From [Scytonema hofmanni] UTEX 2349 (GTDB lineage: Bacteria > Cyanobacteriota > Cyanobacteriia > Cyanobacteriales > Nostocaceae), in the NCBI RefSeq assembly GCF_000582685.1, contig NZ_KK073768.1:2265429-2303170 (forward strand): 37,742 nucleotides of DNA. Reading direction: 5' to 3'. The translations under genes were made by a program, and so were the position numbers. Numbering within the stretch: the stretch's first letter is position 1; each line of letters starts with the position of its first letter. Below are positions 7,421 to 16,376 of the stretch, in pieces. The notes under the pieces were generated by a model that was not told where the DNA came from, made no database searches, and was given only the letters and a program-made list of their open reading frames with translations.

Positions 7421-9088
7421 CTAAAATATAGAACGTCCAGGACGATATTGACTGTAAAAATCTGCTAGTTGCAATCCTTGAATTTTCAAGTTTTGTACGC
7501 GATATAAAAATGCGGCTCCTGTCATGATGTGATGAGCTACATCAACTACTCGGCGATTTTCTGGTTCAGACAAATAAGAACCGCGTACCCAGTCATTAAA
7601 ACTGCCCATCGCTGGACCGCACCAAATTTGATAATCGACTTCTCGACCTTTTTCACCAGAGCTAGACCAACGGGAAGATAAGCCTAAATACCAGCGAAAA
7701 ATTAGAGCCATTTTCAACTTAGGATTATTGACAGCTTTCGCTAATTTTTCGGGATTCTTTTGCGATAAATAAGCAGCAGTTCCTTCCCATACTTCAGCTA
7801 TAGTTTTGCGAAAAACTTGTTTTTCTAACTTCTCTCTTTCCGCAAGAGGAATCTGTTCAACCGAGTCATAACTTCGATATAACTCATATAATTTCTGCGC
7901 TCGCATGGGGAAGAGAGTTGCTCTTTTGAGAACTTGGAGTTTTACCCCCATTTCAAACATATCTGCTGCTGGAGCCATGATGACATCAGCCATTTCTGCT
8001 TGAGCTAGCAATTTCTTAGTATGTTCGCAAGCTCCAGATTCAATACACGACTGATTAATTGAACCAGTAACTACAAAAGCAGCACCCATCATAAAAGCAG
8101 CTAATGCTGATTCTGGGGTAGCAATTCCTCCAGCTACACCAACTCTAATTGGTTTTTCATATTGATATTGTTCTTGAATTTCATCTCTCAAAGCAATAAT
8201 TGAAGGTAACAGACAAACTAGAGGACGATTATCTGTATGACCACCTGAATCAGCTTCGGCAATAATATCATCAGCCATTGGAACTTTGGCTGCTAAATTA
8301 GCTTGTAATTCGCTGATTAATCCTTGCTCAAGTAGTTCTTTGATAATTTTTGCTGGTGCTGGTTGCAAAAATTTGGTAGCAACTTCTCGACGAGAAATTT
8401 TTGCCAGGACTTTATTTTTAATTTCGATTTCATTTGCTGCATTCAAACTCAGCCCAGCAACACGATAATAAACAATGTTGGGAGTTAAGTCTAAAAATGC
8501 AGAAGCTTCTACAGTTTTTACGCCATATTTAAGGTATAAATCTACTGCACGACGTTCAATAGCGAGTTCGTTGGGACTGTGAATTAAATTAAAAGCGTAG
8601 GGACCATAAGGTAAAGCTTCTTGAATGCGTTTAATAGCAACTTCCAGACGTTCCGGACTTAATCCACCTGCACCAAAGGAACTCAAAATTTTCGCTTTTC
8701 CTAGTGCAATAACCATTTCTTCCGAAGCAATTCCCCCAGCCATTGCACCAGTCGCATAGGCATATTTTACATTATGAGAAGAAAGAAAAGTGCGATCGCC
8801 TAAGTTTTGAATTGAAATTGGGGGAACAGCCATCAGCAATTCTACTGTTCCTGGTTTACCGCTATGCTCATTAGGGCAAGAATAACCTTCGTTAGTGACA
8901 CCAATTCTGCCTTCAACTCTAACGATATAACTAGGTTTATCTATAGCCAAAAGTTTTTCTTTGATACCTTGACGGTCAAAAGATACACAATCTAAGGAAC
9001 ATTTCCAAAGCTGATTTTGGTTATAAGATGAGGCAGAAAAACAAAGCCCATCATTATATTTACTCGATAATGTATCTACAGTTTTCAA
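7421..9088 (-). CDS. hglA: PfaD-family enoyl reductase HglA
   Basis: A 555-aa FMN-dependent TIM-barrel protein of the PfaD type, the trans-acting enoyl reductase of PUFA synthases and related polyketide systems. Typical segments are GAMAGGIASEEMVIA, FGAGGLSPERLE, EADSGGHTDNRP (the catalytic/flavin His region), GVAGGIATPESALAAFMMGA with VTGSINQ, and PAADMFEMGVKLQVLKR. It would reduce the double bonds left by the HglG dehydratase, giving a saturated chain. It lies between hglC (131 nt gap filled by hairpins) and hglB (8 nt). I give the letter hglA from memory of the Anabaena cluster; the family assignment is much firmer than the letter. Confidence 0.88.
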   Translation of the reverse strand: MKTVDTLSSKYNDGLCFSASSYNQNQLWKCSLDCVSFDRQGIKEKLLAIDKPSYIVRVEGRIGVTNEGYSCPNEHSGKPGTVELLMAVPPISIQNLGDRTFLSSHNVKYAYATGAMAGGIASEEMVIALGKAKILSSFGAGGLSPERLEVAIKRIQEALPYGPYAFNLIHSPNELAIERRAVDLYLKYGVKTVEASAFLDLTPNIVYYRVAGLSLNAANEIEIKNKVLAKISRREVATKFLQPAPAKIIKELLEQGLISELQANLAAKVPMADDIIAEADSGGHTDNRPLVCLLPSIIALRDEIQEQYQYEKPIRVGVAGGIATPESALAAFMMGAAFVVTGSINQSCIESGACEHTKKLLAQAEMADVIMAPAADMFEMGVKLQVLKRATLFPMRAQKLYELYRSYDSVEQIPLAEREKLEKQVFRKTIAEVWEGTAAYLSQKNPEKLAKAVNNPKLKMALIFRWYLGLSSRWSSSGEKGREVDYQIWCGPAMGSFNDWVRGSYLSEPENRRVVDVAHHIMTGAAFLYRVQNLKIQGLQLADFYSQYRPGRSIF

Positions 9089-9132
9089 TGTGGTTAACCC
9101 TCAAATTGTAAGTAAGAAATGCGTAATGGGGT

Positions 9133-9206
9133 AGAGACGTTTCGGTGAAACGTCTCTATTCGGTGAAACGTCTTAATATTGAGAGACGTTCCGGTGGAAC
9201 GTCTCT
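9133..9206. repeat. Paired hairpins in the hglC-hglA gap
   Basis: Two perfect inverted repeats: AGAGACGTTTC/GAAACGTCTCT (9133-9157) and AGAGACGTTCC/GGAACGTCTCT (9182-9206), with a half copy between. The same unit recurs at 23041-23061. In the transcript each makes an 11-bp stem with a three-base loop between two cistrons. Confidence 0.85.
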
Positions 9207-9219
9207 ACTGTAATTTCCT

Positions 9220-12200
9220 TTACTGATTTAACAAATTTTCGACGCAGGCTAACTGTAATTGAATGATTTCACTCATTTGCTGGCTAAATTCCTGTCTAGC
9301 TTCTAGAAACGCGGTGTGGGTTTTCGTAATGCTGGAATTGTTGTTACTCAATTTTTGATACTGAGAATTACGTAAATCATTTAGATTTTCTATCTGATTT
9401 ATCTCAGTTGTAACTGGTGGACGAGGAATCGATTGAGTAATTCTCTCTTTCGTGGCAGTGGACTGATAAGATTGTGATATTTCTCTAGGCTGAAAACTGT
9501 TATCAATGATATTTTTCATGGGAACTTCCTCTTGTTTTATTTGAGATGGCGGAATATTGTTATGTTTGTTACCAGCTTTGAGAGAATTTATCAGTTCTCT
9601 AGTTTGTTGCTGGATGGAAACAGGTTTTACTACTTTTTTCTGAGTTTGATTTTGGAAAAGTTTCCGGTTTTCTTCACTCAGGATTGTAGAAACAATTGGC
9701 TGACCACCTAAGGTGATATTTCTGATTGTTGGTAATCGTTGACTTTTAGTTTCTTTTGCTTGAATGTAGAGTGGTGATAAGTCGAGTTCTACTCGATGGC
9801 TGACGAGTTTTGCTAATGCTTTGACAAAAGATGTATGGTCATCTACACCTCTTCGATTTAGGGATACGGTGAGATGTTCTTTACCATCGAGAATTTTGTC
9901 AATCCACCTAGAACAAACACTACCTGCACCAGCTTCGATAAAGATTTTCGCTCCATCGGAGTAGACTTGATTTACTAATTGGACAAAATCAAGTTGTGAA
10001 CAAAGAACTTTGGCGACACTGTGTGCGATCGCATTACTTTCAAGTACAATCGGTTTATGCTCCAATGCTGAGTAAAAAGTAGCATCAGGAAGCTTTTTAC
10101 TTATCGGTAATGTGTTAACTTTAACTAGTTCTTCGTACTCCGATTGCATCGGTTCGCAATGTATTACGTGGTCGAAGGGAGCGCGGAAAGCATCGCAACC
10201 CAAATTTTTAATTACTCTCCCACAAGCTGCTATTTCACCAGCAATCACAACTTCATCTGGTGTATTAATTTGAGTTAAGTAAACACGATCCTCATTTTTA
10301 ATACACTCCAGTACTTGAGATACTGACGCTATCAAAACATAGTTACTCCAAAAGTTGTTGTCGTTTGATTCTGCTTTTGGTAATCCCCAATATTCGCGAA
10401 CGGCGTTTTTTGCCCCAGATAATCTTTCACCAAATAAAGGAGATGAATTAAAGTTGTTACTTCCTTGGTAAAAATTGCTCCAAATTCCTTGAGCAACCAT
10501 CATGCTAGTTTCACCCAAACTATATCCAAAGACAAATTTTGGCTTGATTTGAAAATCGTCTTGGATGATTGTTGTGGTGAGTCTGGTATGCAGCATTTCG
10601 GCTTCAAATAATGCCAAAGAATCATCTAAAAGTTGCTTTTCCAGAGTTTCTACTTGTCTGGTTGTCAACTTATTCAAGCTTCTCGGAAATACCAATCTCT
10701 CAACGTCAGCAGCACGCTTGTAAAGACTTTGAACAATCTCGTCATTATGGACTTTCGGAAATAAGCGGAATAAATTCCGACCAAGACCAACATAAGCGTT
10801 AACTGCTGCTGGATAAACGTAGGCAATACCGCCTTCTTTACCTAATGGTTTAGCTGTAAAATAACTACCAAGAGGTGTTAGCCAATCGATATTTTTTTCA
10901 AAGGCATTATTTACACCTTTGCGGGCAGATTCGATTTCTCTAGTTAATTCTTTTTTGTTCCGTCCAAGAATTGTGAGAGCATATTTTGCATCAGGATGCT
11001 GTTTAAAAGCAGTAAAAGTATTGCTAGCAGTAACTGACAGAGAAGAAGACTTTTCGATGCTTTGTTGAAGTGCGGTAAGATGCTCTAATAATTCGGTGCG
11101 ATCGCTTGCGGCAATTGGAAACAAATAAAATGGCGTTTGTTGTAAATATGCGCTATCACGTTCCTTCTGATTCGGTTGTTCTGACAAGATGACGTGGGCA
11201 AATGTCCCATCTATGCCCATGCTGTTAATTGCTGCTACTCTGCGAGTGCTTTCTTTGCCGAGAAACCAAGGTCTAGATTCAGTAGCGACGTAAAAAGGAC
11301 TACCTTGCCAAACTTGCGGCGTTTTCACTCCAGACCATTTCGGGCATCCGGGAATATATCTGTGATACAGACACAGAGCGGTTTTTATCAAGCTGGCGAT
11401 TCCCGATGCCACAAAGGTATGACCGATGTTAGCTTTAACACTACCAATCGCGCAGTCTAATCCATTCCCTGTGGGAGGATAAGCTTGGAGCAACCCGGCA
11501 ATTTCCGCTTCGTCTTCCTGAGGAACACCACTACCGTAAACTTCCAAGTAGCTAATCTCTTTCGGTTCAATACCTGCAATCTGAAAAGCTTGTTTGCAGA
11601 CAGAGTTGACAGTTTCTGTGTCTGCGGTGACAATACCGCTATTTAATTGAGTTGCAGTATAATGACCTTGCCCGAAGCTAAGAGCATCAAGGACTGCATA
11701 GATGCGATCGCCTTTTTCTAATGCGGTGTCGTGACGCTTGAGGACAACTGCTCCGGCACCTTCACCAACCATCCAGCCGTCGGCTTTTTGGTCATAACTT
11801 AAAGTCGGGATGCCTGTATTAATTTTAGCTAATTGGCTCCGCAATAATACATTTTCCACGCCGCCAGCTAAGTCTACAGCGCCGACTAGCACAGTATCAA
11901 CTTCCCCGGAAATAAGTAGCATTTCTGCCACTTCCAGTGCCTTGAGAGCGGAATTTTCTACTGCTGTGATGCTGAAGGAAGGACCGCTAAAATTCCACAG
12001 CGAAGAAACCCGACTCGCCATGATGTTACCGATGTAACTGAGATATTCACCAATTTCTACTTGATGGTGAAGTCCGTCTTTAACAATTGTTTCTAATTGA
12101 GTGACTTTTTCGGCAGGTAAGGAAATTTCCCCAGCGTTTAAACCATCTTTTATTTGCCAGGATAAATTCCATCGTTGCTGTAACTGATGAACAGAAAGTT

Positions 12201-12576
12201 CGGTTTCAGCAGCAACAATTACTGCGACATTTTCCCCCTCTTTAATTGCTGCATCTTTCAAAGCGCGATCGGCAACTTTTAGTAGTAATAATTGTTGCGG
12301 ATTTAACTTTTCTACTTCATTTGGGGGAATTTTGTAAGCTAAAGTATCGATTTCAAAATCTTTAATGTATGCTCCTACTGGTGCTTTGCCTTCTGGTAAA
12401 TCGTACTTTTTAAGTAAGCTTTCTTGTTCTTCGATACCTTGCCATCTTTTTGGTGGTAAAGAAATAAAATGCTGTGTTCCGTCATAAATGCTACGTTCAA
12501 AAGCATCTAATCCATTACACTCACCAAAAAAGGCATCCATACCAACGATCGCAATTTTTGCAGATTGTTCAGTCAT
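9220..12576 (-). CDS. hglC: HglC: degenerate KS (chain-length-factor-like) plus acyltransferase
   Basis: An 1118-aa protein. Residues about 5-465 have the ketosynthase fold but a broken active site: the Cys position reads TAVENSA (Glu207 in its place) and the first catalytic His reads LEVYGSG (Tyr347); only GSVKANIGH (His386) remains. This is the pattern of a chain length factor. Residues about 580-925 form an acyltransferase with GYSLGE (Ser686) like PfaB. A Gln/Ser-rich linker follows, and a final helix (THTAFLEARQEFSQQM...) resembles two segments in HglE. Its start overlaps the hglD stop by 8 nt, fitting an obligate HglD-HglC pair as in KS-CLF dimers. Inference: HglD condenses, HglC sets chain length and transfers acyl groups. 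Confidence 0.9.
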   Translation of the reverse strand: MTEQSAKIAIVGMDAFFGECNGLDAFERSIYDGTQHFISLPPKRWQGIEEQESLLKKYDLPEGKAPVGAYIKDFEIDTLAYKIPPNEVEKLNPQQLLLLKVADRALKDAAIKEGENVAVIVAAETELSVHQLQQRWNLSWQIKDGLNAGEISLPAEKVTQLETIVKDGLHHQVEIGEYLSYIGNIMASRVSSLWNFSGPSFSITAVENSALKALEVAEMLLISGEVDTVLVGAVDLAGGVENVLLRSQLAKINTGIPTLSYDQKADGWMVGEGAGAVVLKRHDTALEKGDRIYAVLDALSFGQGHYTATQLNSGIVTADTETVNSVCKQAFQIAGIEPKEISYLEVYGSGVPQEDEAEIAGLLQAYPPTGNGLDCAIGSVKANIGHTFVASGIASLIKTALCLYHRYIPGCPKWSGVKTPQVWQGSPFYVATESRPWFLGKESTRRVAAINSMGIDGTFAHVILSEQPNQKERDSAYLQQTPFYLFPIAASDRTELLEHLTALQQSIEKSSSLSVTASNTFTAFKQHPDAKYALTILGRNKKELTREIESARKGVNNAFEKNIDWLTPLGSYFTAKPLGKEGGIAYVYPAAVNAYVGLGRNLFRLFPKVHNDEIVQSLYKRAADVERLVFPRSLNKLTTRQVETLEKQLLDDSLALFEAEMLHTRLTTTIIQDDFQIKPKFVFGYSLGETSMMVAQGIWSNFYQGSNNFNSSPLFGERLSGAKNAVREYWGLPKAESNDNNFWSNYVLIASVSQVLECIKNEDRVYLTQINTPDEVVIAGEIAACGRVIKNLGCDAFRAPFDHVIHCEPMQSEYEELVKVNTLPISKKLPDATFYSALEHKPIVLESNAIAHSVAKVLCSQLDFVQLVNQVYSDGAKIFIEAGAGSVCSRWIDKILDGKEHLTVSLNRRGVDDHTSFVKALAKLVSHRVELDLSPLYIQAKETKSQRLPTIRNITLGGQPIVSTILSEENRKLFQNQTQKKVVKPVSIQQQTRELINSLKAGNKHNNIPPSQIKQEEVPMKNIIDNSFQPREISQSYQSTATKERITQSIPRPPVTTEINQIENLNDLRNSQYQKLSNNNSSITKTHTAFLEARQEFSQQMSEIIQLQLACVENLLNQ

Positions 12577-13936
12577 TTTCTTTTTCCCCTCTTTCCAGAA
12601 TTAAATGAGCGTTAGTTCCACCAAACCCAAAAGCACTTATAGCTGCACGTTTAACTGATGCTTTACCGTGCCATTTAGTGGAATTTGTAACAATTCTTTT
12701 AGGTGCAATTACATTGTCATCAGAGCCTATAGGATCGGTGACATTAATGGTTGCGGGAATGACATTTCCACACATGCTCAAAATGACTTTCATTAAGCTC
12801 ACCGAACCGGCAGCAACTAGCAGGTGTCCGACATTTGCCTTGACAGAACCGACTAAAGGTGTTGCTTGATGTTCACCAAAAAATGTTTCGATAGAGTTAA
12901 ATTCGGTGGTGTCTCCTAATAATGTGCCGGTAGCATGGCACTCCATGTAATCGATATCTTTGGGGCTAAGTTCAGCTTCAGTATATGCTCGCTCAAAAGC
13001 CTTAATTTGCCCTTGAGAATTCGGACTTAAAAGATGCTTGCCCCTACCATCATTCGAGAGTCCAATGCCGCAAATTGTCGCTAAAATGTTATCGCCATCT
13101 CTGATAGCATCACTGTATCTTTTTAAGACAAACATTCCTATACCTTCGGAGGTAATTAGCCCTCTGGATGTGTTATCTAAAGGACGACTAATGTCATTTT
13201 GCGGATATCCTTGGATACCAGAAAAAAACATTCGTAAAAAGAGCGGATCGGAAGAACTAATTCCCCCAGCTATCATCAAGTCCGCTTTATGCGATCGCAA
13301 ATAATGAGATGCCAGTTTAATCGCATATAAAGGTGAAGAACAAGCTGCGTCTAAGCAAAAATGAATATTCGATAAAGTTAGAGCTTGAGCGATCATCGCG
13401 GCTGGAAAGCCTGATATCATAGCGTTATAAGAAGACGCTTTGGTAGCTGTTGGTAAAGAAGGCAAATGAAAGTCTTTATCTTGCAAAAGTTCCTGAATTG
13501 CCGGCTGTATTGTTTGCTGATAAATAGGAGCAAACAATTGATTAGAAGCTTTTGTAGGTAAAGATAAAGTACCTAAAATTACGCCGCATTTGGAAAGTAC
13601 AGCTTGATTACCCAAATAGCCACTTTGCTGAATCGCTTGTTTAGCAGCGTACAGCGACCATTGAAAAGTGTTATCCAAACTAGCAAGTAGTTCGGGTGGT
13701 AGATTGTATTCAGTTGGTTCAAATTTAAAATTACGAACAAATCCACCATTGAGGTTATAGATTGTTTCCGGTTTCCCTTTTACTGGATCGTAAAAGATTG
13801 CCGGATCTACTCCGATATCCTTAATAGTTACAGATGATATTGAATCTTTTTGTTCGTTAAGATTCTGCCAAAATTCTTCTGGGGTTTTTGCCCCAGGAAA
13901 AAGGCATGATAAGCCAATTATGGCGATTTTCTCCAC
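12569..13936 (-). CDS. hglD: HglD: beta-ketoacyl synthase
   Basis: A 455-aa stand-alone ketosynthase. The full triad is visible: Cys199 (LDAACSSPLYA), His334 (ECHATGTLLGD) and His371 (KANVGHLLVAAG); the C-terminal SAFGFGGTNAHLILE is also canonical. The gene precedes hglC with an 8-nt overlap, which points to translational coupling with the inactive KS half of HglC. It should catalyse decarboxylating chain extension in the heterocyst glycolipid pathway. A repeat-filled gap of 458 nt separates it from hglG upstream. Confidence 0.92.
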   Translation of the reverse strand: MEKIAIIGLSCLFPGAKTPEEFWQNLNEQKDSISSVTIKDIGVDPAIFYDPVKGKPETIYNLNGGFVRNFKFEPTEYNLPPELLASLDNTFQWSLYAAKQAIQQSGYLGNQAVLSKCGVILGTLSLPTKASNQLFAPIYQQTIQPAIQELLQDKDFHLPSLPTATKASSYNAMISGFPAAMIAQALTLSNIHFCLDAACSSPLYAIKLASHYLRSHKADLMIAGGISSSDPLFLRMFFSGIQGYPQNDISRPLDNTSRGLITSEGIGMFVLKRYSDAIRDGDNILATICGIGLSNDGRGKHLLSPNSQGQIKAFERAYTEAELSPKDIDYMECHATGTLLGDTTEFNSIETFFGEHQATPLVGSVKANVGHLLVAAGSVSLMKVILSMCGNVIPATINVTDPIGSDDNVIAPKRIVTNSTKWHGKASVKRAAISAFGFGGTNAHLILERGEKEND

Positions 13937-13994
13937 TGCTGATATCCTCGTTTGGGTTTAGCAAAAAGGGGTCAATTCAAATTTGAATTGTCTT

Positions 13995-14195
13995 ATACCA
14001 AGTTGCGAGTAAAGATATCATTCTGAGCGGAACATAGCCCAATTTAGTAATCTTGGAAAAACCTCTCCCCTACAAGGGGAGGGGAATTTGACTCCCCCTT
14101 CCCTTGTAGGGAAGGGGGTTGGGGGGTTAGGTTTTTGATTACTGAATTTATGTTCTAGCTGAGGATGACTTTTTTACGTTTATGCGACTTGGTAT
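13995..14195. mobile_element. MITE-like element with ATACCAAGT ends
   Basis: A 201-bp element with terminal inverted repeats ATACCAAGTTGC and GCGACTTGGTAT (one mismatch). The similarity continues inwards (GAACATA...AGTAATC facing GATTACTGAAT..TATGTTC), so the whole element can fold into one long hairpin. The core has CTCCCC/GGGGAG arms as in the repeats at 770 and 30530. No coding capacity, so any movement would need a transposase in trans. Confidence 0.7.
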
Positions 14196-14375
14196 TAGTA
14201 CTCCCCGAACTTGAAAGGATTTACGCTATTCCCCAAACTGAAAAGGATTGATCAGGATTTACGCTGTTATCGGACTGGAAGTAATGTTACTCGTTTTTCA
14301 CTTAAGAAAAACTGATTAAAAAATCGCAGAGAACACAGAGAACGCAGAGAAAGTAAAAAATGAGAAATTCGTAGT

Positions 14376-14391
14376 GAGCGCTTTAGCGCTC
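14376..14391. repeat. AGCGCT hairpin after hglG
   Basis: GAGCGCTTTAGCGCTC, an exact inverted repeat three bases beyond the hglG stop. It belongs to the same dispersed family as 5859-5907 and 30829-30850. Confidence 0.75.
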
Positions 14392-14394
14392 AAA

Positions 14395-16128
14395 TTACTT
14401 ACGCTTTGATAATTGCATGGGCCAAATTACGGCTTTTGCTCCCATAATGCGTGAGTAAATTTCTCCTTCGCGACTGTGTAAAATGAAATTAGCTGTTACG
14501 CCGGTTTGTGTTTTTCCTTCGATTTCGCACGAAACATAAAATGGTTCGTTGCATGGTGTGACTGCAAATTGTTCGGAATGAGTTAACTGTCCGGGTAAAC
14601 AAACTTCTTGATGTAAATGGCTTAACCAAATCCATAAGGATTGTGTACTCAAGTCAGTTGTGTAAGGATTGTGCCAGCGAACTGGAAATTGTCCTTGTTG
14701 TTGTTCTGTGATGTTTTCCCAAAGACATTCTACAGTAATTTTTTTGGAACTGATGTTTAAAACTCTGGTGATTTGCTGAAAGGCTGGTCCGTGAAATAAA
14801 GTGGAATCTCCATTTTGATAAAATGCTTTACCAGTGGTGGTAATGATGTTATCTTCTTCTAGATTCAGTCCCTCATAAATAGGAACCTCTGGCATTTCTC
14901 GGAGAAGGGTTACAAAAGCTTTGAAATGATAGTGAGTTTTTCCTTGTGGATTTTTACTCAAAATTGTAGCTTGAAATTCGATACTTTGAGAACCAACTTT
15001 AGCAACTTCTTGCAATTCTAGAATATGTTCGCTCGCTAAAGTGTCATTAAAAGTAATTCCTTTCAATACTTTGAATTCTCGACAATTGTTATATGTGTAA
15101 CCTGGATACAGTTCTTCACAAGCGTTAATCATCCATGACATCGCGCAAGTTGCTGGTAAAACTTGAAAACCAGCGATTGTATGATCCACTAAAAAGGGAT
15201 TAGCTTCTAGTGTCATTTTACGACGAATGCGATAGGTGCGTAGTTCAGAATCTAACTCTGCTGGTGGTGGAGTAATTGGACTACCAATCACAACTTGTGT
15301 GGTAGCGTGATTAATAGCATTCAGTTCTTTAACTAACATTTTCGTGCCGATTTCTACGGGAATAATATCAATTCCCCTTTCAGCAAAAGCTTTTTTCAAT
15401 TCTGCTGTCACCATTCCGCTATCCCAACCACCCCAGTTAATAGCGACGACATGACAATCAGGATATTTTTGTTTAATTAGATGAGCCGATTTGTTGAGAA
15501 TTTCGTTAGCGATCGCATAATCAGTTTGTCCAATATTCCCATAGAAACCAGCTACGGAAGAGAACAAGACTAAATGCTGAAGTTGGCTGGGATGCACGCA
15601 AGCTAAAAGATTTTCTAACCCTTTAACTTTTGCCGTGTAAACCTTTTCAAAATCTTGTTCGGTTTTCTTTTCAATTAACTTATCAGCTAAGTTACCAGCA
15701 CCGTGTATAATGCCTGTAATGGCTCCTGTGCGCTTCACAACAGCGGCAATTTTCTCGTTTAAGGCGATGGGATCTGTAACATCGACGCTGATATATTCTG
15801 CGGTATTTCCTGTCTTTTCAATACTGGAAATTGTCTCTTTAATTTCCCGGCTGGAAATAATGTTGTTATAAACTTTTTGCACACTCATGGGTGTAGGCTT
15901 CTCTCCTTGAGAAAGAATATTTTCCATGATGCGTTTTTTTAGTACAGGTTCTTCAAAACAACCTTGAGCATAGTCAGGCTCCGTCAACGCGATCGCACTC
16001 CGACCAAGTAATATAAATTTCCCAGGTTGATGCTGCGCTAATTTGATAACGCACTGCGCTGTAATGCCTCTTGCACCACCACTAACTAGAAAAACTGATG
16101 TTGTAGAATTTCGTGTTTGTATTGTCAT
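14395..16128 (-). CDS. hglG: HglG: ketoreductase catalytic half plus dehydratase
   Basis: A 577-aa protein. Residues about 10-285 are the catalytic subdomain of a PUFA-synthase-type ketoreductase: NADPH motif SGGARGIT at 16-23, FSSVAGF with Ser191, DYAIAN with Tyr204 and Asn208, and NWGGWDSGM. Residues about 300-577 are a polyketide dehydratase of hot-dog fold with the HxxxGxxxxP motif (His316, Gly320, Pro325 in HTIAGFQVLP) and FHGPAFQ. There is no structural (pseudo-Rossmann) half of the ketoreductase here: that half is the C-terminus of HglE. The two proteins should therefore associate to make a working KR. The letter G follows Anabaena usage as I remember it; hglF is an alternative. Confidence 0.85.
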   Translation of the reverse strand: MTIQTRNSTTSVFLVSGGARGITAQCVIKLAQHQPGKFILLGRSAIALTEPDYAQGCFEEPVLKKRIMENILSQGEKPTPMSVQKVYNNIISSREIKETISSIEKTGNTAEYISVDVTDPIALNEKIAAVVKRTGAITGIIHGAGNLADKLIEKKTEQDFEKVYTAKVKGLENLLACVHPSQLQHLVLFSSVAGFYGNIGQTDYAIANEILNKSAHLIKQKYPDCHVVAINWGGWDSGMVTAELKKAFAERGIDIIPVEIGTKMLVKELNAINHATTQVVIGSPITPPPAELDSELRTYRIRRKMTLEANPFLVDHTIAGFQVLPATCAMSWMINACEELYPGYTYNNCREFKVLKGITFNDTLASEHILELQEVAKVGSQSIEFQATILSKNPQGKTHYHFKAFVTLLREMPEVPIYEGLNLEEDNIITTTGKAFYQNGDSTLFHGPAFQQITRVLNISSKKITVECLWENITEQQQGQFPVRWHNPYTTDLSTQSLWIWLSHLHQEVCLPGQLTHSEQFAVTPCNEPFYVSCEIEGKTQTGVTANFILHSREGEIYSRIMGAKAVIWPMQLSKRK

Positions 16129-16133
16129 AAATT

Positions 16134-16376
16134 TATTGTTAGTTGATGGTTGATAGGGGATAGTGGTTAGTTGATGGTGGATAGTGGTTAGTTGATGGTG
16201 GATAGTGGTTAGTTGATGGTTGGTAGTGGTTAGTTGATAGTGGTTGGTTGATGGTTGATGGGTATTGCATTAACCACTCACAACTATCCCCTAACAACTA
16301 TCCCCTAACAACTATCTCCTAACAACTATCCACTAACAACTATCCACTAACAACTAACCACCAACCACTAACAATT
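16134..16376. repeat. Inverted double STRR array between hglE and hglG
   Basis: The left half (to about 16265) is GTTAGTTGATGGTGGATAGTG units. The right half (about 16270-16376) is the complementary type, CTAACAACTATCC units. Together they form a long imperfect inverted repeat with arms of about 100 bases. The hglE stop codon (16368-16370) lies within the last unit. Confidence 0.9.

Larger units (their letters stand above)
13937..14394. other. Gene-free gap between hglG and hglD, filled with repeats
   Basis: No credible ORF. It contains, in order, an 18-bp perfect palindrome CAATTCAAATTTGAATTG (13973-13990), a MITE-like element (13995-14195), two GGATTTACGCT units (about 14217-14265), a short tandem of CAGAGAACA/CAGAGAACG units (about 14327-14351), and a GAGCGCTTTAGCGCTC hairpin (14376-14391). 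If the hgl genes are one operon, all of this is transcribed. Confidence 0.75.

Noticed and set aside
7259..7468. Plus-strand frames antisense to hglB, hglA, hglC and hglD
   Set aside because: Each overlaps a gene with full conserved domains and lacks its own signals.
16134..16376. Possible CRISPR array
   Set aside because: Units are short degenerate heptamers without constant-length unique spacers; the strand type flips half way. STRR, not CRISPR.
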